64,000 nucleotides of DNA from Bacteroidia bacterium (GTDB taxonomy: Bacteria; Bacteroidota; Bacteroidia; Cytophagales; Flammeovirgaceae), in contig JAUIAB010000004.1 of the NCBI GenBank assembly GCA_030425505.1, forward strand, positions 1 to 64,000, given 5' to 3'. Below the pieces are notes generated by a model. That model saw only the letters and a program-made list of their open reading frames with translations, made no database searches and was not told where the DNA came from. Both the position numbers and the translations under genes were made by a program. Positions 19,150 through 28,200 of the stretch are shown here, in pieces; the stretch's first letter is position 1, and each line of letters begins with the position of its first letter.

Positions 19150-19239
19150 ATGCCGTGCGGTAAGAAAAGAAAAAGACATAAGATTGCAACCCACAAAAGA
19201 AAAAAAAGACTAAGAAAGAATAGACATAAGAAAAAGTGA
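19150..19239 (+). CDS. 29-aa mS38/bS22-like (AURKAIP1/COX24 domain) ribosomal protein
   Basis: A very short, extremely basic protein: 29 residues, 17 of them Lys or Arg, beginning MPCGKKRKRHKIATHKRKKR. This is the conserved AURKAIP1/COX24-domain peptide found across Bacteroidota, related to mitochondrial mS38 and the mycobacterial small-subunit protein bS22. By homology it should sit on the small ribosomal subunit near the decoding region. ATG at 19150, TGA at 19237-19239. It lies 43 bp after the TPR gene and 78 bp before RNase G, on the same strand. Recognition is strong because the sequence is near-invariant in the phylum. Confidence 0.88.
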   Translation: MPCGKKRKRHKIATHKRKKRLRKNRHKKK

Positions 19240-19317
19240 GTTTTAATTTAAAACTACTTTGACCCATTCTTTTTCTACACGAGTCATTCATTTATTAGTC
19301 ATTTAAAATAGGAAGCA

Positions 19318-20868
19318 TTGTCCAAAGAGCTTTTTATAAATTCTACGGATAAAGGTGAAAGAATTGCTTTATTGGAAAATAAAAGCCTTATCGAGCTTCA
19401 CCTTGACAATCACACAAACTTTTCTGTGGGAGATCTATACTTGGGTCTTACTAGAAAAGTTGTACCTGGCTTGAATGCTGCCTTTGTAGATGTTGGCTAT
19501 CATAAGGATGCCTTTTTACATTACCTCGACTTAAGTCCTAACTTTTTATCTCTAAAGACTTTAGTCAAGCAAGCAGTCCAAAAAAAAAAACCAAACACTA
19601 GACTTCAGAATTTCAAAAGGCAACCTGAGCTAAATAAGTTTGGTAAAATTAATGAGGTTTTAAAGCCTGGTAATCTGGTTCTTGTTCAGGTAGCTAAAGA
19701 ACCAATTTCTTCTAAAGGTCCTCGACTCACTTGCGAAATTTCTCTGGCAGGCAGATACCTGGTTCTTGTTCCTTTTTCTGACGTTGTAAATGTTTCTAAG
19801 AAAATCACCAGTGTTTCAGAACGGAAAAGATTAAGTCGGCTAGTTTCTTCTATAAAACCTGAGAATTTTGGTGTTATAATAAGAACAGTCGCTGAGAGTA
19901 AAGATGTGGCTGAGCTAGATAGAGACTTAAGAGATCTTGTACAAAAGTGGGAAGAAGGCATTAAGTCTTTAGAGCATGCTGATAAAGGGCATAAAATAAT
20001 AAGTGAGCAGAATAGAGCGGAGTCTGTGTTGAGAGATATGCTTAACGAAAGTTTTGATAGCATTACTGTAGATAGCTCCTCTCTTTATAAGGATATAAAG
20101 GACTACATAAAAAGGATAGCTCCCGACAAGGAGAAGATAGTAAAGAAACACAAAAGCAAGACCAAGCTCTTTGAGGCTTATGGTATTGAAAAGCAAATAA
20201 AGCTTTCTTTTGGCAAAAAAGTATCTTTAAAAAGTGGAGGGCATCTTATAATAGAACATACTGAGGCTCTTCATGTAGTTGATGTAAATAGTGGCAATAA
20301 ATCTATTGGAGAGGAAAACCAAGAAGCTACTGCTTTAAGTGTAAACCAAGAAGCTATTGTAGAAGTTGCCAAGCAATTGCGCTTGCGAGATATTGGTGGA
20401 ATCATAATTGTTGACTTTATCGATATGAAAGAAGCACAAAATCGTAAGCAAATTTACGATTTGATGAGAGCTGAGCTAAAAAAAGATGATGCCAAATCTA
20501 CCCCTCTTCCTTTATCAAAGTTTGGGCTGATGCAGATCACTAGGCAACGCTTCCGACCTGAGCTTAGCATTCCTACCAAAGAGAAATGTCCGACTTGTAA
20601 TGGCACAGGAGAAATTGATGCTTCTATAAGTGTTTCAGATCAGGTAGAATTTGACCTAAAGTATATTCTGGAAAAGCAAAACGAAACAACGCTTACCCTT
20701 TATATTCACCCTTTCTTATACTCTTATTTTACTAAAGGGCTTTTTTCGATACAGTGGAAGTGGTTTTTCCGCTATAAAAAGTGGGTAAAGTTAGTTCCTG
20801 ACTCTTCTATTGGCTTATCTAATTATTTCTTTGAAAATAACCTAGGTCAGGTGATAAGTTTGGATTAG
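19318..20868 (+). CDS. rng: Ribonuclease E/G family endoribonuclease
   Basis: RNase G-type endoribonuclease of 516 residues, acting in rRNA maturation and mRNA decay. It starts at the TTG at 19318, giving the canonical SKELFINSTDKGERIALLEN. The S1-like RNA-binding domain covers about 35-160. The catalytic DNase I-like domain has EALHVVDVNSGNKS and GGIIIVDFIDM with the metal-binding Asp residues. The Zn-link is CPTCNGTG, and a C-terminal small domain follows. No long degradosome scaffold is present, so RNase G rather than RNase E. A10 and other A runs within it do not break the frame. It overlaps the convergent sirtuin gene by 4 bp. Confidence 0.95.
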   Translation: MSKELFINSTDKGERIALLENKSLIELHLDNHTNFSVGDLYLGLTRKVVPGLNAAFVDVGYHKDAFLHYLDLSPNFLSLKTLVKQAVQKKKPNTRLQNFKRQPELNKFGKINEVLKPGNLVLVQVAKEPISSKGPRLTCEISLAGRYLVLVPFSDVVNVSKKITSVSERKRLSRLVSSIKPENFGVIIRTVAESKDVAELDRDLRDLVQKWEEGIKSLEHADKGHKIISEQNRAESVLRDMLNESFDSITVDSSSLYKDIKDYIKRIAPDKEKIVKKHKSKTKLFEAYGIEKQIKLSFGKKVSLKSGGHLIIEHTEALHVVDVNSGNKSIGEENQEATALSVNQEAIVEVAKQLRLRDIGGIIIVDFIDMKEAQNRKQIYDLMRAELKKDDAKSTPLPLSKFGLMQITRQRFRPELSIPTKEKCPTCNGTGEIDASISVSDQVEFDLKYILEKQNETTLTLYIHPFLYSYFTKGLFSIQWKWFFRYKKWVKLVPDSSIGLSNYFFENNLGQVISLD

Positions 20869-21563
20869 GTTTTTCTAATTAAATACTCTTTAACTTTTTC
20901 CATTCCTTCACTTGCTTTCATTTCAAATTCAATAATATTACTATTTTTTACCAATTCTGGAATTTGTACATCTACAATAATTTTTGGAATAGCATTTCGA
21001 GTATAGTTTATCAAATCAGCTGCGGGATAAACCAAAAGAGATGTGCCCACTACCAAAAAGAAGTCAGCAAATTCGACGTATTCAATGGCTTCTTCTATCA
21101 TAGGCACTGCTTCTCCAAACCATACAATATGAGGTCGCAGTTGTGAACCTTTTTCACAGGTATCCCCTATTTTTAGTTCCCAGCCTTCCACATCGTAAAT
21201 CAAGTTTTCATCGGAAGTACTTCTTGATTTAAATAATTCCCCGTGTAAGTGTATTACATGAGATGAGCCTGCTTTTTCATGTAGATTGTCTACATTTTGA
21301 GTGATTACAGTTACATCAAAATAGTCTTCCAGCTCTACAAGCATTTTATGCGCTTCATTTGGTTGAGCAGCAATCGCTGCTTTTCTCCTTTTATTATAAA
21401 AATCAAGAACTAGTTCTCTATTATTTTCCCATGCAGAATAGGTCGCTACTTCCATGATGTCATGCCCTTCCCAAAGCCCTCTGTTTCCTCTAAATGTAGA
21501 TATGCCACTCTCTTCGCTAATGCCCGAGCCTGTTAATACAACTAGTTTTTTCTTATTTTTCAT
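20865..21563 (-). CDS. Sir2-family NAD-dependent deacylase lacking the zinc cysteines
   Basis: Sirtuin of 232 residues, class III/CobB-like, expected to remove acyl groups from protein lysines using NAD. Motifs: LTGSGISEESGISTFRG (canonical is GAGIS...SGIPTFR), TQNVDNLHEKAG, IHLHGELF with the catalytic His, LRPHIVWFGE and VVGTSLLVYPAA. The usual four-Cys zinc site is reduced to one Cys (GDTCEKG). The first pair is replaced around KSRSTSDEN. Start is the ATG at 21563, directly against leader element copy C. An upstream ATG at 21614 would translate the repeat in frame and is rejected because three other copies are closed or frame-shifted. Confidence 0.88.
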   Translation of the reverse strand: MKNKKKLVVLTGSGISEESGISTFRGNRGLWEGHDIMEVATYSAWENNRELVLDFYNKRRKAAIAAQPNEAHKMLVELEDYFDVTVITQNVDNLHEKAGSSHVIHLHGELFKSRSTSDENLIYDVEGWELKIGDTCEKGSQLRPHIVWFGEAVPMIEEAIEYVEFADFFLVVGTSLLVYPAADLINYTRNAIPKIIVDVQIPELVKNSNIIEFEMKASEGMEKVKEYLIRKT

Positions 21564-21656
21564 GTGTTTAAAATTTGTGACCTGCCTAATTTGTTTGGCA
21601 CACAGCTTAATCATCCCTCTGTGTGTCTCAGTTTTAAATCAGACATGTCTGTTTCA
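21564..21656 (-). repeat. Dispersed leader element, copy C (before sirtuin)
   Basis: Minus-strand copy with the intact 12-bp palindrome CAGACATGTCTG and a perfect 7-bp inner stem, CACACAG against CTGTGTG, with a 13-nt loop. The 3' tail TTAGGCAGGTCACAAATTTT leads into AAACAC and the ATG. The left outer arm reads TTTAAAACT, one mismatch to the tail. This is the cleanest copy for the inner hairpin. Confidence 0.9.
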
Positions 21657-21709
21657 TTTATTTGATTAGTTTGGATATCTAAGGTAAATTTTACCTGTTT
21701 TTAATTTTT

Positions 21710-22067
21710 ATGAATATAAATAAAAAGCTAAAAATACTTGGTTTAGATCAACGCTGGATAGACTACGGTTTTTTGATAACCGAAGAGTTAGAACGTGAAT
21801 TTGATGCTTATTCGAAAGCTACTGTTTTTCCTAATTTGCAGGAAGCATTAGATGGGTATGGTCACCCCGAGCATATCCGGCACCATTTTTTTTTGGAAGA
21901 TTGCAGAAAATAATTTGTCTTTCACTAATGAGCAGCTTCAACAGTTGATCGAACTGGTGGAGTGTGATGAAGATCCATTAATGGCTAAAAACCTTTATGT
22001 GTATCTGCTTACAAAAAATAGGGTTAAGCAAGATCAGCTTAAAAAATTTCCAGATATTAAGGAATAA
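21710..22067 (+). pseudogene. Small unknown gene split by a +1 frameshift in a T9 tract
   Basis: Two overlapping frames join into one plausible protein of about 118 residues. The first frame (21710-21913) gives MNINKKLKILGLDQRWIDYG and continues to GHPEHIRHHFF. The second frame continues WKIAENNLSFTNEQLQQLIE to the stop at 22067. The switch falls in a run of nine T at 21886-21894. Deleting one T restores HHFFWKIAENN and a continuous frame. This could be a real inactivation, a phase-variable or slippage-dependent frame, or a sequencing error. No family recognised. Codon use on both sides matches the region. Confidence 0.6.
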
Positions 22068-22171
22068 AAGAAATATAATAGCAGAGAGTAAAATTTCTAA
22101 AATACACTATTATTAAGCTATTGATTTACAAATTGCTGCTATATTCACTTAATCTTAAGTTTATAGTTTAA

Positions 22172-23065
22172 ATGAGCAAACTTAAAATATGGATAGCTGC
22201 TTTTAGGTTGAGAACTCTCCCTGTTGCTTTGGCAAGTATTGGGTTGGGGAGCTTTCTGGCTGTAAAATACAAGGCCTTTTCTTTTACAGTTTTTTCATTG
22301 TTAATTCTAACATCTCTGCTATTACAAATTCTTTCAAATCTGGCTAATGAATATGGGGACTCTATCCATGGAGCAGATAACTCCAACAGAAAAGGCCCTA
22401 AACGAACTGTTCAATTAGGCCTTATCTCAAAACAACAAATTAGAATAGCTATTACCATCGCAGCTATTGCTTCCTTTGCGTCTGGTATTTTCTTACTATA
22501 TATCTCGCTACAAAACATTATGCTTATTTCTCTTTTTGTTGGCTTAGGGCTTCTCTCAATAGCTGGTGCTATATTGTATACCTCTGGGAAAAAACCCTAT
22601 GGGTATATGGGACTAGGAGATTTAGCTGTTTTGGTATTTTTTGGCTGGCTAGGAGTAGGCGGATCATTTTTCTTGTATGCTCAAACCTGGAACTGGGATA
22701 TATTGTTACCTGCTAGCAGCTTGGGCTTACTTGCTGTTGCTGTATTGAATGTAAATAATATACGAGATATTGAATCCGATAAAGAAGCTGGCAAGAAATC
22801 CATACCAGTAATGATTGGCAAAAAAAATGCTGTTGCTTATCATCATAGTTTATTGATTATAAGCTTATTACTTGCTATATCATACACTGTATTGCACTTT
22901 AGCAGTTGGTATCAGTTTTCTTTTTTAATTATACTTCCTGTTCTTATCCGAAGTATGGTTGGAGTTAGAAAAGAAGATCCAAAAGATATTGATCCTCTGC
23001 TTAAAGAAATGGCTATTTCAAATTTACTTTTTACCTTGTCGTTTGGTATCGGTCTAATAATTTGA
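22172..23065 (+). CDS. menA: 1,4-dihydroxy-2-naphthoate prenyltransferase (MenA)
   Basis: UbiA-superfamily integral membrane prenyltransferase of 297 residues that attaches the polyprenyl tail to dihydroxynaphthoate in menaquinone synthesis. The two Asp-rich motifs are NLANEYGDSIHGADN (about 60-75) and NNIRDIESDKEAGKKS (about 190-205). About eight hydrophobic segments are visible. The start KIWIAAFRLRTLPVALA is typical of MenA. The DUF2520 gene begins 3 bp after its stop, so they are probably co-transcribed. Confidence 0.93.
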   Translation: MSKLKIWIAAFRLRTLPVALASIGLGSFLAVKYKAFSFTVFSLLILTSLLLQILSNLANEYGDSIHGADNSNRKGPKRTVQLGLISKQQIRIAITIAAIASFASGIFLLYISLQNIMLISLFVGLGLLSIAGAILYTSGKKPYGYMGLGDLAVLVFFGWLGVGGSFFLYAQTWNWDILLPASSLGLLAVAVLNVNNIRDIESDKEAGKKSIPVMIGKKNAVAYHHSLLIISLLLAISYTVLHFSSWYQFSFLIILPVLIRSMVGVRKEDPKDIDPLLKEMAISNLLFTLSFGIGLII

Positions 23066-23068
23066 ATT

Positions 23069-23845
23069 TTGAAACTAGCACTCATAGGCACTGGAAATGT
23101 AGCTTTCCATTTGAGTAAGGCTTTTGATAGTAAAGAGAATGAGTTTTACCTATTTGGGCAAAACTCAAAAGCTGCTTTGGATTTGAGTAAAGGCTTACAA
23201 AATGCCTTACACCATCCTGATTTAGATTTCACAAATATTGATTTGGACTTTTGCTTCATTCTTGTTTCCGATGATGCTATCAAACAAGTTGCTGAGAAGA
23301 TAAAGCTACCCCAAAAAGCTATTCTTCTCCACTCTTCTGGTTCGCAGCCATTGGATTTACTTACTGCCTATCATAAAAAAGTTGGTATTTTTTATCCCCT
23401 GCAAACATTCTCAAAAGCCAGAAAAGTTAATTTTGAGGAAGTTCCAATAGGCGTACATTCCAACTCTCTAGAAAACTATAAGAAAATAGAAGCCTTAGCT
23501 AGAGCAGTTTCACCAAAAGTTTATCACTGGGATGATACTACGAGGCTCAGAATACATCTATCTGCTGTTTTTGCAAATAATTTCACCAATGCACTTCTTA
23601 CTATTTCTAAGTCTTTAGTTCCAGAAAATATAGATACGAAAGTTATAGACCCTTTAATTAAGGAAACTTATCAAAAAGCATTAGAATCTTTACCTGAAAA
23701 CAGTCAAACTGGTCCTGCCAAAAGGGGTGATTTAAAAGTACTAGTGGCTCACACTAGCCTTCTAAAAGAAAAAGATGTTGACCTGCTAGATTTATATTTA
23801 AAAATATCTAAGATTATAAATCCAGAGCTAAAAGACCTGCTCTGA
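23069..23845 (+). CDS. Rossmann/DUF2520 dehydrogenase-like protein
   Basis: A 258-residue protein with an N-terminal NAD(P)-binding Rossmann fold (LALIGTGNVAFHLSKAF), resembling F420-dependent/ProC-like oxidoreductases, and a helical DUF2520 C-terminal domain (LSAVFANNFTNALLTISK, PLIKETYQKALE, GPAKRGD). Substrate is not known for the family. Start is the TTG at 23069, three bases after the menA stop; no ATG is suitably placed. The 3' end overlaps rfbC by 18 bp on the opposite strand. Confidence 0.9.
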   Translation: MKLALIGTGNVAFHLSKAFDSKENEFYLFGQNSKAALDLSKGLQNALHHPDLDFTNIDLDFCFILVSDDAIKQVAEKIKLPQKAILLHSSGSQPLDLLTAYHKKVGIFYPLQTFSKARKVNFEEVPIGVHSNSLENYKKIEALARAVSPKVYHWDDTTRLRIHLSAVFANNFTNALLTISKSLVPENIDTKVIDPLIKETYQKALESLPENSQTGPAKRGDLKVLVAHTSLLKEKDVDLLDLYLKISKIINPELKDLL

Positions 23846-24373
23846 AAATGGCAGAAGCTTTTTATCTTTTTCAGAAACCTTTACTTCATCATCAGAAATC
23901 CCCCAGTCTATTCTCAAATCAGGATCATTGTAAATAATACCTCCTTCATGTTCTGGAGAGTAAAAATTATCTGCTTTATATGTCAACTCTGCTTTGTCAG
24001 ATAATACAACAAAACCATGAGCAAAACCTCTTGGAATAAATAACTGCCTATAATTATCAGAAGAAAGTTCAATTCTATAGTATTCACCAAATGTGGCAGA
24101 CTCTGGTCTGATGTCTACTACTACATCCAATATTTTGCCTGAGATAACCCGTATAAGTTTAGCTTGAGCATAGTCTCCTTTTTGTAAATGTAGCCCTCGA
24201 ATTACTCCTTTATACGAAATAGAATGATTATCCTGAACAAAAGATACAGCCAAACCTGTTTCCTTTTTAAATATTTTATCATTAAAGCTTTCATAAAATA
24301 TTCCCCTATGGTCTGAAAATATTTTAGGCTCTATTACATATAAGTCCTGAAAGCCTGTTGAGTTGAATTTCAC
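23828..24373 (-). CDS. rfbC: dTDP-4-dehydrorhamnose 3,5-epimerase (RmlC)
   Basis: Cupin epimerase of 181 residues that converts dTDP-4-keto-6-deoxyglucose to dTDP-4-keto-rhamnose for surface polysaccharide. Signature positions are present: FSDHRGIFYESF, RGLHLQ (catalytic His), VVDIRP, FIPRGFAHGF and YSPEHEGGIIYNDPDL. RGLHLQ replaces the more usual RGLHYQ. Start ATG at 24373. The other rhamnose genes (rfbA, rfbB, rfbD) are not next to it in this window, so it is a detached member of the pathway. Confidence 0.94.
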   Translation of the reverse strand: MKFNSTGFQDLYVIEPKIFSDHRGIFYESFNDKIFKKETGLAVSFVQDNHSISYKGVIRGLHLQKGDYAQAKLIRVISGKILDVVVDIRPESATFGEYYRIELSSDNYRQLFIPRGFAHGFVVLSDKAELTYKADNFYSPEHEGGIIYNDPDLRIDWGISDDEVKVSEKDKKLLPFSEQVF

Positions 24374-25217
24374 GGTTATTCCATTTAACTCATCAAAGTT
24401 ACTCCTTACAACTATTTATTGGCTTTTTATTCAAAATTATTTCTTTAAACGCTAGTATTATACCAATTAAATTAAACAGAGATGTGTTTAACTCATCATT
24501 TGATTAATATAAATCCATATAGTACAGTATTTTTCATTTGCCTTTTGTACTAGCTTAAAGGGTTTACTATAAGAAAAACATCTTTTCTTTCTGTGCTTTT
24601 TGCTGTTGGCAAAATTAAAAATTTCAGGATAAGCCTAACACTTCTAGAAACCATTCACGGTAACCTTATATTATAACTTTAATGCGCCTTTTAATGATTT
24701 AACTGGCACTATAACCTATTTGCAATGGTTTTCTAAGAGATTGATTAAGCGGCTTTTTATCATAAAAGTCATATTTCCTTACATTTGACTGCTGTGATGG
24801 GCTCAATAAATCTTTATCAGAGTCACATTAAATTAGTAAAGTCTTTAATTGAACTTTTTTCCTATCTGTTCTTTTTAGAATGGCTTTTTCTTTACTCACA
24901 AAATATATCCCTATAATAATACCTTTTGTCTTAATAAAACCGCATCACAGCATTAAACAATATATAAAAGCAAAACAAACAAGTCAAAAAAACTTATTAC
25001 AACATAGTACATATTAAAATTCTATTTGACCTGTAGTAAACTTTTCCTGCTGTAAGAAGATCTCGTTTATTCCTACATTTTTTTTCACATAACCTATCCA
25101 TAAAGTGATGGAATACATCTATAAGTATCTAAAGGGAGAGGATTATTACGCATGCAAGGCTAACGAAATCATGGTTTTTCTAGTAAAACAAAGGAGCACA
25201 CAAAACACACGATCACC
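24374..25217. other. Gene-free AT-rich interval before the giant secreted protein
   Basis: 844 bp with no supported gene, RNA or repeat. The only promoter-like string I see is an exact TAnnTTTG (TACATTTG, 24780-24787, plus strand), with no TTG at the expected -33 distance. The large gap, between rfbC (divergent) and a 7.4-kb gene, may hold a long regulated 5' region. The AGGAG at about 25190 is too far from the ATG (25218) to be a Shine-Dalgarno site. Confidence 0.5.
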
Positions 25218-28200
25218 ATGAAATGCCACTTTTACAAATTCGTCCTATTACTAACTCTCTTCCTTGTTTTAAAAGGAAGCCAAGATGATCTTACTTTATC
25301 TCAAACAAATCATCTTAAATATGAATCGTTTATCTCTTCTCACAAATACAATACTAGAGAGATATTAACAAAAGCTGAGTTAAAAAAACTTCCTAAAAAA
25401 GACAGACCAGATTTAGCTATTGAGCAAGACTATTTGATGACGGTAGACCCATCTACGGGAAGCGTTCCAAGAGATAGAGCTCTGACAGCTTATCAAAAAA
25501 CAAAATTCAATTTTCAAAATCGAAATATTTTACAAAGAGCAATTGCAGATGTAGAGTGGGAAGAAAGAGGTCCAAACAATGTAGGAGGTAGAACTAGAGC
25601 TATTGCATACGATCTAAATGATAATAATAGAATGAAGGTATGGGCTGGAGGAGTGTCTGGAGGACTGTGGTTCAATAATGATATTAGCGACGAACACTCT
25701 CAGTGGCAGAGAGTAGATGACTTTTGGTCAAATATCGCTATTTCTACAATTTCTATAGATCCACAAAATAAAAACAATATATATGTTGGGACAGGAGAGG
25801 GTTTCTATAATTATGATGCCTTAAGAGGGGGTGGCATTTGGAAGAGTAATAATGGAGGGCAAACATGGCAACACATCGCTTCTACCACAGATGATGCTAA
25901 TCTGGAAGATTTTGTTTATGTACAAAAAGTTTTTGTAAGAAGTAATGGAGATATACTTGCTGCAACTAGAGGTCGCTATATCAACAGAGGTGGTATTATG
26001 AGATCAACTAATGGAGGGGATACCTGGGAGAAAGTGCTAGCTCCTATGGATAATATCGGCCCTGAAGGAAATTTAGTTCATAACAATAGATTTTATGACT
26101 GGGCAGTGGATATTGAAGAAGCAACAAATGGAGATCTTTATGCAACATTCGGCATTTACTCTGAGGGTAAAATATTTAGATCTACTGATAATGGAGATAC
26201 CTGGTTAGACGTTACCCCAGAAAATAATGGTTCGAGAATAGAAATAGCTATTGCTCCTTCCCAAAGCAATACAACAGAAACTACAATACTTTATGCTGTA
26301 GCATCTACTCCTTATTGGGTAAGTTCTGGCTCAGAAGATGTTCAATGGATAAAAAAATCAACTGATGGTGGGCAAACTTGGAATGATATTGTAATCCCCC
26401 CTTACTATGAGCAAAACTGCACCCCTTCTAATACAAAGCATTTTACAAGAGGTCAGGCATGGTATAACCTAGCATTAGCAGTACATCCAACTAACCCTGA
26501 TATAGTAGTAATGGGTGGTATAGATTTATTTCAAACACAAGATGGTGGTCAAAACTGGGAGTTGATATCTTACTGGACTGGTCGTTGCAATAAGCCAAAT
26601 GTACACGCTGATCAACATGCCATTATTTTTAATGATGTTAACAACAATGAAATAATAGTAGCAAATGACGGAGGTGTTTATTTAGGGTCAAACATAGGCA
26701 CTAACCAATCTCCAAGTTTTAAAGTTAGAAATAATGGATATAATATAACTCAGTTCTATAGCTGTGCTGCTCTTAATGAAATAGGTTCAAATTACTTTTT
26801 AGCTGGAACACAAGATAATGGAACGCAAAGGTTTTCAGCAGAAGGAATCAATTCTACGCAAGAAGTGACAGGAGGAGATGGAGGGTTCTGCTTTATTGAC
26901 CAGGATCAATCTTCTTTACAAATAACTTCTTACGTTCAAAATAATTATTATTTATCTACGAATGGTGGACAGAACTTTGGATATATAAACTTAGGGGCAT
27001 TAAGTACAAAAGGGAGGTTTATCAACCCTGCAGATTATGATAACCAAACTAATACTCTTTTCTCAGCAGGAAATAAGAATGAGCTAATCAAAATTTCTGG
27101 TATTGGAGGAAATCTTTCTGTTAGTGAGTTTAGGCTCAACTTTAGAGATAAACTTTCTGCTATTAGAGCAAATACATATACCGATGGAAGAATATTTGTT
27201 GGCACAGGAGGCGGAAGAGTTTTCAGCGTAGATCAAGTAGATGGAAACAGACCAAGAATAAGAGAAATCTCTAGAAACTTAAGAGCATTTGGCTATGTAT
27301 CGAGCATTGACCTAGGAACATCTGATGATGAGATGATAGTTACGCTTTCTAATTATGGGGTGAAATCTGTGTGGTATACTACCGATGGAGGATCTAGATG
27401 GACATGTAAAGACGAAAACGGACATGGATTACCTGATATCCCTGTAAGATGGGCTCTATTTAACCCAGAAAATACCAAGCAGGTACTTCTTGCTACCGAA
27501 GTTGGTGTTTGGTCTACTGATGACATCACTGCTAACAACCCTGAGTGGGAAGCAACAAATGAAGGCTTAGCTAATGTAAGATGTGATATGCTAAAGTATA
27601 GGACTTCTGATAAAATGGTAGTAATTGCTACTCACGGTAGAGGTTTATATACTACTGATGTATTCTCTGCACCTGTACCAAATTTCGAAGCAGAAAGAAC
27701 AGAGTGGTTTGCTAACAAGCCTTTACAGTTTGAAGACCTGTCTTTAATGGCATTAGATTGGGCTTGGGATTTTAACAATGATGGAATAATAGACTCTGAG
27801 CTGCAACATCCATCTCACACATTTTCTGAGCCAGGAATATATACAGTAACACTACATATCAATGGAAGAGGGTTTAATGAAACAAAAGAATCATACATTC
27901 AAATACACCCAGAACCAAGCATTCCTTATTTCGCTGACTTTGAAAACAATGGGCAAGGGTTCTATCCTTATGCTCTTGTTGGCGATGATAAAGGCTGGGA
28001 ATACGGAGCTGCTAGTAGTGAAAACTACAATGCAGCTCTTAATACTGCAACTATAGAAGGTATCGCTTCTTGGGTTACAGATCTTGATGCACAGCATGCC
28101 TTTGGAGTAACTCAGGTTCTTGAAACTCCTCCATTCTCTTTTACTGACCTTGAAGGAAAGTATTTACTAGAGTTTGATTACAGAGCCTTATTTGCTGATT

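Noticed and set aside
19578-19595. A10 run inside the RNase G gene as a frameshift hotspot
   Set aside because: The frame is intact on both sides and the protein is full length, so nothing indicates slippage.
21564-21614. N-terminal extension of the sirtuin starting at the upstream ATG (21614)
   Set aside because: It translates the leader repeat. The same repeat is closed by stops or frame-shifted in copies A, B and D, so it is not coding.
25170-25200. AGGAG before the giant gene as Shine-Dalgarno site
   Set aside because: More than 20 nt from the ATG; Bacteroidota rarely use SD sequences.
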